A stretch of DNA of 6,017 nucleotides from Bordetella parapertussis. GTDB lineage: Bacteria > Pseudomonadota > Gammaproteobacteria > Burkholderiales > SG8-39. Of this stretch, positions 1-5,795 are shown piece by piece (positions within the stretch are counted from its first letter, which is position 1; each line of letters begins with the position of its first letter). The DNA lies in contig CAMDRY010000214.1 of the NCBI GenBank assembly GCA_945906975.1, forward strand, positions 1-6,017. Reading direction: 5' to 3'. The notes beneath the pieces were generated by a model. That model worked only from the letters and a program-made list of their open reading frames with translations, did no database searches and had not been told where the DNA came from. The translations under genes were made by a program, and so were the position numbers.

Positions 1-1281
1 ACGACCGGGGCGCACTACATGCTTGGTATGGCGCTCTCGGCATGCGGCGACACGCGTGCCGCAATCGCTTCGCACGAGTGCGCGCTTGCTCAGGGGCATG
101 AGGGAGCGGCGCTTGAACTGACCAAGCTTTGGTTCGAAATGGCATGGGAGGTGCAGGCGACAGACGTCTACCGGTTAGCGCAACCGGGAAGCACACGGCT
201 TCTGTGCGTGAGGGAGACCTCCCTGCCGCGCTGGTGCGCAGCCCACGAGGTGGCGCTCACACGCCTGGGTGACGTGCAGGTGCAGCCCTTTGATATAAGG
301 CCGCCGACCCTGCCGGAGGCCTTCGCCAGCGCTTGGCGCAAGGGGAAAGCGGTGGTGCCTTTCGCCTACCTGGCCGCGGTGCACGATGCCGAGGTTTTGC
401 GTCCGGGTTTTGCCGTGCTGACCGGGCGCCGCGAGCTCATTTTGGAGGGTGTTGTAAGCCAGTACCTTCACTATCCTTATCGCGATGGTCCGGTGCGATT
501 CAATGCGGATGACGGGCGCATGCTGCTCGAGCTTGACGGCGAACCAGGCGATCATGCCGCAAGTGCATTTTTACTGGGAGCGGGCGGGGATCGGTATGGC
601 TGGCTTTACGAAACGCTGGCCCGGCTTTGGTTTGTCGAGCAGGATGCGCAGTTGCGCGGCATGCCCCTGGTGGTGGCTGCTGAGTTGGGGGCGGAAGAGC
701 TCGAGATGCTGGGTGAGGCTTATGGTGGAGAGCCGCAGTTGATCAACATCGCGCCGGGAAAAAGCCTGCGGGTGGATACGCTTGTGGTGTCGTCACTACT
801 TGCTCTCGCGCACAACGTCTCGCCCGTGGCGGTACAGTTTTTGCGGAGGAAATTCGCCAGCAAGGACCGGGCGGCAGGCCCGGGGCGAAAATTTTTTCTG
901 TCGCGGCGGGCGTGCACATCCCGGCATATTGCCAATGAGGACGCGCTCAAGCCGCTCCTGGAGGCGAATGGCTTTGAACTGGTGGACGCGGCGGGCATGG
1001 TGTGGCGGGAGCGTCTTGCCTTGTTCGAGCGGGCTGATGTGATCGTCGGCCTCGATGATGACACGATGGCCGATTTATTTATCGTGCGCCAAGGCGCGCG
1101 GGTCGGGGTCATCGCAACAGATGGCTTGCAAAACTCCAGGGCGTGGCTGGTATCAGCCCAGTTAGGGCATCGCTTTTGTTACCTGCAGGGACGGCCGTTG
1201 TTTGAATCAAACGCGCAGCTTGACCAGTGCGATGTGGAACTGGATCCAGCGCTGTTAAAGCGGTTTTTCTCCGCGCTTTGA
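1..1281 (+). CDS. TPR-containing, GT61-like (DUF563) glycosyltransferase-related protein, 5'-partial
   Basis: The frame is open from base 1, and the first in-frame ATG (19) lies inside a TPR-like helix pair (HYMLGMALSACGD, then AIASHECAL), so the true start is upstream of the window. Numbering from that ATG, residues 185-203 (LLGAGGDRYGWLYETLARL) match the GT61 region that usually reads NYxHWLxxxxRL. Residues 292-308 (FFLSRRACTSRHIANED) match the family's SR...R-x3-NE block, with R302, N306 and E307 kept. Residues 335-354 (LFERADVIVGLDDDTMADLF) match the block that normally contains GxHGAxLxN. GT61 enzymes transfer sugars, often in polysaccharide or glycoprotein assembly. Here both usual histidines are replaced (G194, D346) and HGA reads DDD, so activity is doubtful or altered. 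No signal peptide or membrane segment is visible in this part. The gene converges on the efflux operon with a gap of about 49 bp. GT61 kinship is likely; the function is inferred. Confidence 0.7.
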   Translation, partial: TTGAHYMLGMALSACGDTRAAIASHECALAQGHEGAALELTKLWFEMAWEVQATDVYRLAQPGSTRLLCVRETSLPRWCAAHEVALTRLGDVQVQPFDIRPPTLPEAFASAWRKGKAVVPFAYLAAVHDAEVLRPGFAVLTGRRELILEGVVSQYLHYPYRDGPVRFNADDGRMLLELDGEPGDHAASAFLLGAGGDRYGWLYETLARLWFVEQDAQLRGMPLVVAAELGAEELEMLGEAYGGEPQLINIAPGKSLRVDTLVVSSLLALAHNVSPVAVQFLRRKFASKDRAAGPGRKFFLSRRACTSRHIANEDALKPLLEANGFELVDAAGMVWRERLALFERADVIVGLDDDTMADLFIVRQGARVGVIATDGLQNSRAWLVSAQLGHRFCYLQGRPLFESNAQLDQCDVELDPALLKRFFSAL

Positions 1282-1286
1282 GCGCG
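1272..1286. other. Short perfect hairpin over the stop codon of the GT61-like gene
   Basis: CGCGCT-TTG-AGCGCG forms a 6-bp stem with a 3-nt loop across the TGA (1279-1281), between two convergent genes. No T-run follows it on either strand: the T-rich TTTTTCT lies before it on the plus strand. It is therefore not a classic intrinsic terminator. It may be a weak 3'-end structure or chance. Confidence 0.3.
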
Positions 1287-1330
1287 ATCTGTCCGGCGTG
1301 ACGCTGTGGCAAGCCTGCTAGATCGAGGGA

Positions 1331-2563
1331 CTACTCGTAGCGCAGCGCTTCAATGGGAGAAAGGCGCGCCGCTTTGCGTGCCGGATAAAAACCGAAAAAC
1401 ACGCCGATCGCCGCAGAAAATCCCACTGCCAGGAAGATCGATTCAACCTGCATTTCGGTGCGCCATCCGGCCAGGTGGCCCACGGCGATCGAACCGGCAA
1501 CGCCGGCGAGGGTGCCAAGCAGTCCTCCTATCAGGGCGAGGGTCACCGCTTCGACCAGAAACTGGGTGAGGATGTCACGCCCGCGCGCGCCGACGGCCAT
1601 GCGCAGTCCGATTTCGCGTGTCCGCTCCGTGACCGATACCAGCATGATGTTCATGATGCCGATGCCGCCCACCAGCAGGGAAACCGAAGCGACTGCCGCG
1701 AGCAGTATGGTGAGAATTTTGCTGGAGGCCTCCTGCGCCTGGAGAATTTCGGTCAGGTTGCGGATGGTGAAGTCATCGTCCGCACCGGCTTGCAGTTTGT
1801 GCCGCTGCCTTAATAATTCGCGAATGCGTTCTTCGGCCTGTTTCATGTCCTGGCCGTCGCGAACCTTTACCGTCACCAGTCCGACGCGGCGCAGCTTACC
1901 CTGCGGCGCACCGAACAGGCGGTTGCGGGCGGTGGAAAGCGGCACCATGACCACGTCATCCTGATCCTGCCCTATCATGCTTTGCCCCTTGCGGTCGAGC
2001 ACGCCGATGATGGTAAAGGGCACGCTGCGGATGCGCACCTGCTGGTCGACCGGATCGGCATCACCGAACAGCTGCTTTGCGGTGGACAAGCCGATGATGG
2101 CGACCTTGCCCGCACCGGCCAGTTCGGCCGGCTCAAAGCCGCGTCCGGAAACGATGGGCCAATCGCGCGCCTCGAAATATTCCGGCGTCACGCCCTGGAT
2201 GCTGGTCGACCAATTGTTGTTGCCGGCGATCATCTGGCCGGTTCCGCGTTGCGATGGTGCTGCCGCCTGGATTGACGGAATCTCTCGCATCATCGCCCAG
2301 GCGTCATCTTCGGTCAGACCCTGCGCCGCGCCTGCGCCCAAGCGGACGCCGCCGGCGGTGGTTGAGCCGGGAATGACAATCATCAGGTTCGAACCGAGGC
2401 TGCGGATCTGCTCCTCGACCCGTGCCTGGGCGCCACCGCCGACGGCGATCATGGTGATGACCGCCCCGACGCCGATGATGATGCCGAGCATGGTCAGGCC
2501 GGAGCGCAGCTTGTTCACCCGCAGGGCGCGCAGCGCGATACGCAGGGTGGCGGCGATGTCCAT
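1331..2563 (-). CDS. MacB-type ABC transporter permease (FtsX-like fold)
   Basis: This 410-residue inner-membrane protein has the MacB/FtsX four-helix layout. A cytoplasmic N-terminus ending NKLRSGLTMLG leads into TM1 (about 22-43). A large periplasmic domain (about 46-280) has the MacB_PCD look, including VTPEYFEARDWPIVSGR and VAIIGLSTAKQLFG. TM2 (283-310), the cytoplasmic loop SVTERTREIGLRMAVGA (310-326), TM3 (333-362) and TM4 (373-394) follow, ending with the typical GFYPARKAARLSPIEALRYE. The loop after TM2 is expected to contact the ATPase. In MacB-type systems the permease acts by mechanotransmission, driving periplasmic substrate through an adaptor and TolC rather than carrying it through the membrane. 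Its ATG directly follows the ATPase stop (TGA-ATG) with no clear Shine-Dalgarno, so translational coupling is likely. It is the last gene of the block. The macrolide specificity of E. coli MacB should not be assumed. Confidence 0.93.
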   Translation of the reverse strand: MDIAATLRIALRALRVNKLRSGLTMLGIIIGVGAVITMIAVGGGAQARVEEQIRSLGSNLMIVIPGSTTAGGVRLGAGAAQGLTEDDAWAMMREIPSIQAAAPSQRGTGQMIAGNNNWSTSIQGVTPEYFEARDWPIVSGRGFEPAELAGAGKVAIIGLSTAKQLFGDADPVDQQVRIRSVPFTIIGVLDRKGQSMIGQDQDDVVMVPLSTARNRLFGAPQGKLRRVGLVTVKVRDGQDMKQAEERIRELLRQRHKLQAGADDDFTIRNLTEILQAQEASSKILTILLAAVASVSLLVGGIGIMNIMLVSVTERTREIGLRMAVGARGRDILTQFLVEAVTLALIGGLLGTLAGVAGSIAVGHLAGWRTEMQVESIFLAVGFSAAIGVFFGFYPARKAARLSPIEALRYE

Positions 2564-3310
2564 TCAGGCCGCGGCCATTGTTGCGGGGCGCGCTTCATGC
2601 AGCAGCACCAGCGCGTTTTTGGGGGATTGCTCGCGATCTTCGACCACCCGTCCGTCGCGAAAAAAGATAACGCGGCGCGCGAACGCCGCCATGTCCTGTT
2701 CGTGCGTCACCAGTACTACTGTCATGCCGCCACGATTGAGTTGCTGCAGCAGCACCATGACCTCCAAGCTGGTCTGGGTGTCGAGGGCGCCGGTGGGTTC
2801 GTCGGCGAGGATCAGCACCGGGTTATTGACCAGTGCGCGCGCGATCGCCACGCGTTGTTGCTGCCCGCCTGACAGTTGCGCCGGATGATGGTGCATGCGA
2901 TCGGCAAGGCCCACTTCACTGAGCCGGCGGATCGCGCGCTCATGACGTTCGGTGGCCGGCACGCCGCCGTAAAGAAGAGGCAACTCGACATTGTCCTGCG
3001 CGGAGGTGCGTGGCAGCAGGTTGAACTGTTGAAAGACAAAGCCGATGCGTTGGTTGCGAATCGCCGCGAGCGCATCGTTGCCAAGGCCTGAAACTTTTTC
3101 GCCGGCGAGGAAATATTCGCCCGAGCTTGGCAGGTCAAGGCAGCCGAGCAGGTTCATGAAGGTGGATTTCCCCGAGCCCGAAGGGCCCATCACCGCGACA
3201 AAATCGCCAACGGCGATGTCCACCGAGACGCCGCGCAAGGCGGCGACGGTCTGGTCCCCGACCCGGTATTCCTTGGTCAGCGTAAGGGTGCGAATGAGCG
3301 CTTCAGGCAT
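2564..3310 (-). CDS. MacB-type ABC transporter ATP-binding protein
   Basis: This is a 248-residue nucleotide-binding subunit with all core motifs: Walker A GPSGSGKST (42-50), Q-loop FVFQQ (91-95), signature LSGGQ (146-150), Walker B VLILADEP (165-172), a D-loop region GALD (174-177) and the H-loop histidine H203 in VLVTHE. The pattern with FNLLPRTSAQDNV and ADEPTGALD is typical of the MacB/LolD/FtsE group. It should hydrolyse ATP in the cytoplasm as a dimer on two copies of the adjacent permease. Length fits a free-standing domain, unlike E. coli MacB where ATPase and permease are fused. The ATG at 3310 starts the expected N-terminus (MPEALIRTLTLTKEY). The ribosome site is weak (GAG about 4 nt upstream). 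About 101 bp separate it from the adaptor gene, and its stop touches the permease start. The substrate cannot be read from this subunit. Confidence 0.95.
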   Translation of the reverse strand: MPEALIRTLTLTKEYRVGDQTVAALRGVSVDIAVGDFVAVMGPSGSGKSTFMNLLGCLDLPSSGEYFLAGEKVSGLGNDALAAIRNQRIGFVFQQFNLLPRTSAQDNVELPLLYGGVPATERHERAIRRLSEVGLADRMHHHPAQLSGGQQQRVAIARALVNNPVLILADEPTGALDTQTSLEVMVLLQQLNRGGMTVVLVTHEQDMAAFARRVIFFRDGRVVEDREQSPKNALVLLHEARPATMAAA

Positions 3311-3356
3311 GGGGCTCGATCAAGGTCATTTTCCCGCATGCGTGCGTTGCGATTGG

Positions 3357-3388
3357 CCTGAAACCCGCGCCAGACGGGCGTTTCCAGG
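3357..3388 (-). other. Imperfect intercistronic stem-loop between adaptor and ATPase genes
   Basis: On the minus strand CCTGGAAACGCCCG pairs with CGGGTTTCAGG across a 7-nt loop, giving about 11 pairs with small bulges. No U-tract follows, so it is not an intrinsic terminator. It sits in the only sizeable gap of the operon and could tune mRNA stability or relative expression. This was folded by eye only. Confidence 0.35.
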
Positions 3389-3411
3389 CGATGGCATGGG
3401 GGTGTTCAAGG

Positions 3412-5010
3412 CTAGAACATCATGCGCGGCCCGCGCGGCGCAGTCGACGACGAAGACGAAGTGCCCGTGGTTTGCGTGCCGATGATGATCTGCTCGCCCT
3501 CCTTGATTTCACCGGTGACCACCTCAGTCATGCTGCCGTCGGAAAGTCCAAGTTGCAGTGTGACGGCGCTGGGTTTGCCATCGGCTCCGGGCACGAAGAC
3601 GCGGCCGCGTGCACCGGAGCGGCCGGTTTGTTCGGCGGCAATCTCCTCGTAGCGCGGCTTTTGTTCGGGTTTGAGTATCTCGGTGATCCGCACGCGCACT
3701 TCGGCGCGGTTGCGTTCAAAGGCGCGGGATCTGTCCGCTTCGGGCAACTCCCGGGCCGCGGCCATTTTCTGGCGTAAATCGGCAAATATGGTTTCAAGTT
3801 TTGATTGCTGGTCGGCATCGAGCTTGAGTTCTGTGACAAGTCTCTGGCGCATCGCCTGCGCGGCGCCACCCGGGCCAGCTGTGGCGGCTGCAGGGCTTGC
3901 GCCTGGCGCGGAAGGGGCCGGCGTACCGGCGCCACCGCCGCCCGCAGATGCCTGGTCGGGGAGTCCGGCCGGCCGGTAGCGCAGCGCGGCGTTGGGAACC
4001 TTGAGGACGCTGGCGCGCTCGTCGGTGACGATGCGCACGTTGGCGGTCATGCCAGGCAGCAAGAGTTGGTCCGGGTTAGAGGTGCCGACAACCACGGTGT
4101 AGGTGACCACGTTCTGAACCACCAGCGCCGCTTTGCGGACCTGTTTCACCTCGCCGCCGAAGCTGCGCCCCGGAAACGCGTCGACGGTGAAGCTCGCTTT
4201 TTGCCCGACACGGATACGCCCGACATCGGCTTCGTCGATCGAGGCGCCCACCTCCATCTCGGTGAGGTTTTTCGCGATGATGAACAGCTCCGGCGCCTGC
4301 AGGCTGGCGGCGACGGTTTGCCCCGCATCGACGCTGCGCTTGATGACAATGCCGTTGACGGGGGAGCGGATCATGGTGCGGTGGAGATTTACCCTTGCCT
4401 GCGACAGTTGTGCTTCGCGCTGTTTGACCACGGCCTCGCCGTTTTTGGACTGCGCCTCGGCCACGACCAACTGCGCGCGGGCGCTCTTGACCTGCTCTTG
4501 CGCGCTGTTGTACAGCGTCATCGCCTTGTCACGATCGGAAGCCGAGACGAAATTCTTTTCAAACAGCATAAGTTTGCGCTCGAGGTCGCGCTTGGCGTCG
4601 GCAAGATTGACCTCCTCCTTTGACAGTGCCGCGCGCTGCGCGCCAATCGCCGCCATTTGCGTCAGCACCGTGGCCCGGCCCGCCTCAAGGTCTGCCGTCG
4701 CCTGGCGCACCTGCAACTCGAAGGCCTCCGGGTCGATGCGTGCGATGACCTGGTCCTTTTTGACCGCCGAATTGAAGTCAACGTACAGTTCTTTTATCTG
4801 CCCTGACACTTGGGAGCCCACTTGCACGGAGGTGACCGGATTGAGCGTGCCGGTGGCGGCCACCGCGGCGACGATGGGGCCGCGTTCCGTTTTGGCGAAA
4901 CGAAACTCTGACGGGGCTTGGCCACGCGTACGTAAATAGCCCCAAGCCGCCGCGGCTGCGACGAGGACGAAAACTACCAGCGACAACCCGATGAGGCTGC
5001 GTTTTTTCAT
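3412..5010 (-). CDS. MacA-like periplasmic adaptor (membrane fusion protein) with a Spy/CpxP-like insert
   Basis: This 532-residue adaptor should bridge the inner-membrane ABC pump and an outer-membrane channel. It has a basic N-terminus and one hydrophobic segment (about 6-23) that anchors or exports it. A barrel strand (GTLNPVTSVQVGSQVSGQI, 54-72) leads into the first lipoyl half. A long alpha-hairpin rich in A, Q, E and K spans about 97-210. The second lipoyl half is TMIRSPVNGIVIKRSVDAGQTV (212-233). The beta-barrel runs over about 250-330, with LLLPGMTANVRI at 316-327. MacA proteins are usually near 370-400 residues; the excess is a Gly/Ala/Pro linker (351-386) and a charged helical segment (386-462) with LDADQ and LKPEQ, before the membrane-proximal domain resumes at RVFVPG (470). 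The tail is Ser/Thr-rich. The start at 5010 is fixed by the basic and hydrophobic N-terminus; no good Shine-Dalgarno precedes it. The gene heads the adaptor-ATPase-permease series. Confidence 0.92.
   Translation of the reverse strand: MKKRSLIGLSLVVFVLVAAAAAWGYLRTRGQAPSEFRFAKTERGPIVAAVAATGTLNPVTSVQVGSQVSGQIKELYVDFNSAVKKDQVIARIDPEAFELQVRQATADLEAGRATVLTQMAAIGAQRAALSKEEVNLADAKRDLERKLMLFEKNFVSASDRDKAMTLYNSAQEQVKSARAQLVVAEAQSKNGEAVVKQREAQLSQARVNLHRTMIRSPVNGIVIKRSVDAGQTVAASLQAPELFIIAKNLTEMEVGASIDEADVGRIRVGQKASFTVDAFPGRSFGGEVKQVRKAALVVQNVVTYTVVVGTSNPDQLLLPGMTANVRIVTDERASVLKVPNAALRYRPAGLPDQASAGGGGAGTPAPSAPGASPAAATAGPGGAAQAMRQRLVTELKLDADQQSKLETIFADLRQKMAAARELPEADRSRAFERNRAEVRVRITEILKPEQKPRYEEIAAEQTGRSGARGRVFVPGADGKPSAVTLQLGLSDGSMTEVVTGEIKEGEQIIIGTQTTGTSSSSSTAPRGPRMMF
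3625..3960 (-). other. Linker plus LTxxQ-like helical insert within the adaptor
   Basis: This DNA encodes adaptor residues 351-462. First comes a low-complexity Gly/Ala/Pro/Ser linker, then a helix-rich charged segment with two LTxxQ-like motifs (LDADQ at 397-401, LKPEQ at 446-450) about 50 residues apart. Two such motifs at this spacing are the hallmark of Spy/CpxP/ZraP-type periplasmic proteins. The assignment is by motif and helical pattern only. Confidence 0.6.
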
Positions 5011-5195
5011 GTCAGGGGAGTGCTTTGTTCATCGAATGCCATCAGTCTAACCGCCAGACGCGTGGCTGGTGGTAACAAAGTGTGTCCATCGTCCTCCGCG
5101 CTTACACCCCGCGCGGCAGATCAATCAGGCCGAAGTGTGCAGAGAATGCCCTGATCCGAACACAGGTAGAGCGGTCTTGGCCTCTTAATGCCGCG
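5011..5195 (-). other. Gap between the small secreted-protein gene and the adaptor gene
   Basis: These 185 bp hold no gene that I can support. I see no convincing sigma-70 promoter and no hairpin plus U-run terminator after the small gene. A weak inverted repeat (ATCAGG ... CCTGAT, 20-nt loop) lies near 5125-5156. Read-through from the upstream sigma-54 promoter into the adaptor gene is therefore possible but unproven. Confidence 0.4.
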
Positions 5196-5615
5196 TCAAT
5201 CCCCGCGCCTTTTGTATAGCGTGACATCGTTGGTTTTTTCAGCCATTTGGATGGGGGGCTTGGGTGGCGGGTAACTTACGAAGCCGGTATTTCTTTCGTT
5301 TGAAGTAACTGAAGTAACTGAAGTAACTGCCGGATAGCGGACAAAGCGATTGTCATCGGTGCGCAAGGCGGCAGCGGGATAACTGACGAAGTTATTATTT
5401 AGGGAGCGCGATTCCTTAGGCGGGTGGCGGGCGACAGGGCCACTGGCAGGGGCGGTGGTACTTGGCTCTGCGTTCCCGAATGGTTTTGCGCCTTGTTCCG
5501 TGGGGTAGGTGACAAAATTCGATTCCCCTGCAGCGTCTGAATAAGGCACTTCGCTGGTAAAAACCAAAAGCGCCAGAACAGATGCCCGAAACGTCGCACC
5601 AATAATCTTTGCCAT
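5196..5615 (-). CDS. Small secreted protein with four FVxYP repeats, unknown family
   Basis: I do not recognise a family for this 139-residue protein. The N-terminus looks like a Sec signal peptide: K3 and R10, a hydrophobic core at about 11-20, and a likely cleavage near SDA-A (28/29). The mature part is low-complexity with four copies of a hexapeptide: NFVTYP (33-38), NFVSYP (75-80), RFVRYP (90-95) and GFVSYP (111-116). Linkers are rich in Pro, Ala, Ser, Thr and Asn, and one contains VTSVTSVTS (97-105). The C-terminus is basic (LYKRRGD); no PEP-CTERM, LPXTG or lipobox is seen and there is no cysteine. The ATG at 5615 is supported by AAGGAG 9 nt upstream and by the signal peptide. An earlier ATG at 5619 is in another frame with no such features. 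It lies 185 bp upstream of the adaptor gene in the same direction, with its own sigma-54-type promoter. It may be an exported peptide, a cell-surface adaptor or a substrate of the neighbouring pump; none of this is shown. Confidence 0.75.
   Translation of the reverse strand: MAKIIGATFRASVLALLVFTSEVPYSDAAGESNFVTYPTEQGAKPFGNAEPSTTAPASGPVARHPPKESRSLNNNFVSYPAAALRTDDNRFVRYPAVTSVTSVTSNERNTGFVSYPPPKPPIQMAEKTNDVTLYKRRGD
5302..5328 (-). repeat. Three perfect 9-bp tandem repeats (GAAGTAACT on the plus strand)
   Basis: The unit occurs three times head to tail at 5302-5310, 5311-5319 and 5320-5328. It lies in frame inside the small secreted-protein gene and encodes VTS three times between the third and fourth FVxYP motifs. 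The 9-bp period keeps the frame, so copy-number change would only alter linker length. Confidence 0.95.
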
Positions 5616-5624
5616 AGCATTGCG

Positions 5625-5630
5625 CTCCTT
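5625..5630 (-). promoter_or_regulatory. Strong Shine-Dalgarno AAGGAG for the small secreted-protein gene
   Basis: AAGGAG is 9 nt upstream of the ATG at 5615. A second ATG (5619) stands 4 nt from it but opens an unrelated frame. The longer spacing and the signal peptide favour 5615. Confidence 0.75.
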
Positions 5631-5650
5631 CGCGGTAGAAGTAATGCAAA

Positions 5651-5666
5651 GCCAGCGACTGCTGGC
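5651..5666 (-). other. 5' UTR hairpin of the small secreted-protein gene
   Basis: GCCAGC-AGTC-GCTGGC on the minus strand is a perfect 6-bp GC-rich stem with a 4-nt loop, between the predicted start of transcription (about 5674) and the Shine-Dalgarno. An alternative pairing, GACTG (5675-5671) with CAGTC (5661-5657), overlaps it and would exclude it. It could protect the 5' end or modulate expression. Confidence 0.45.
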
Positions 5667-5684
5667 CCCTCAGTCGGAAGAATT

Positions 5685-5700
5685 AGCAAAGCTTGTGCCT
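5685..5700 (-). promoter_or_regulatory. Sigma-54 (RpoN) -24/-12 promoter
   Basis: The minus strand reads AGGCACAAGCTTTGCT. Against the established consensus TGGCACG-N4-TTGCW it keeps GGCAC and TTGCT, with exactly 10 nt between the invariant GG (5699-5698) and GC (5687-5686). Mismatches are only the first T and the G after GGCAC. Transcription would start near 5674, giving a leader of about 59 nt before the small secreted-protein gene. No good sigma-70 promoter was found for this gene. Sigma-54 promoters need an activator bound upstream, and candidate sites are present. Confidence 0.72.
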
Positions 5701-5724
5701 GAATATAAAAGGCTCTTATATTCA
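5700..5724. promoter_or_regulatory. Perfect 9-bp inverted repeat abutting the -24 box
   Basis: TGAATATAA-N7-TTATATTCA is a perfect palindromic arrangement of 25 bp whose edge touches the -24 element. It could be an operator for a dimeric regulator that blocks or assists sigma-54 polymerase. Being AT-rich it could also be a DNA-bending element. No regulator can be named from the sequence. Confidence 0.5.
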
Positions 5725-5732
5725 ATTTGTTA
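5720..5732 (+). promoter_or_regulatory. Possible IHF site
   Basis: ATTCAATTTGTTA matches the IHF consensus WATCAA-N4-TTR with one mismatch. It lies between the upstream repeats and the -24/-12 promoter, where IHF commonly bends DNA at sigma-54 promoters. The region is AT-rich, so a chance match is quite possible. Confidence 0.35.
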
Positions 5733-5747
5733 GAGTATTTCTGATAC

Positions 5748-5795
5748 TTTTTTGACACTTGGGTTTTTTGACACCCGGGTTTTTTGACATTTGGT
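5748..5795 (-). repeat. Three 16-bp tandem direct repeats, candidate upstream activator sites
   Basis: Plus-strand units are TTTTTTGACACTTGGG, TTTTTTGACACCCGGG and TTTTTTGACATTTGGT, at 5748, 5764 and 5780. The TTTTTTGACA core is invariant; on the minus strand it reads TGTCAAAAAA. The array lies about 75-120 bp upstream of the predicted sigma-54 start, a usual place for enhancer-binding activators. The 16-bp period is about one and a half helical turns, so adjacent units face roughly opposite sides of the DNA. Confidence 0.8.

Noticed and set aside
1285..1325. CGATCT ... AGATCG inverted repeat as a convergent terminator
   Set aside because: Only 6 bp with a 29-nt loop and no T-run on either strand.
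1458..4939. Long plus-strand frames opposite the efflux genes
   Set aside because: They are antisense to genes with complete ABC and adaptor motifs, and their translations are Arg/Ser/Ala-rich low-complexity shadows typical of GC-rich DNA.
5040..5100. Second sigma-54 or a sigma-70 promoter before the adaptor gene
   Set aside because: TGGACACACTTTGTTA lacks the invariant GC at the right spacing, and TAGACT has no -35 partner at an acceptable distance.
5399..5758. Alternative minus-strand frame overlapping the small secreted-protein gene
   Set aside because: It starts upstream of the sigma-54 box, lacks a ribosome site and conserved features, and overlaps the frame that has signal peptide, Shine-Dalgarno and FVxYP repeats.
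5752..5789. Three TTGACA boxes on the plus strand as sigma-70 -35 elements for a rightward gene
   Set aside because: None has a passable -10 at 16-18 nt (best spacing gives TTGCTT or TTGGTA), and no supported gene follows to the right. The boxes are better explained as the core of the 16-bp repeats.
5748..5795. Repeats as plasmid iterons or a short CRISPR
   Set aside because: Only three units with no spacers, no rep or cas gene nearby, and a sigma-54 promoter directly downstream.
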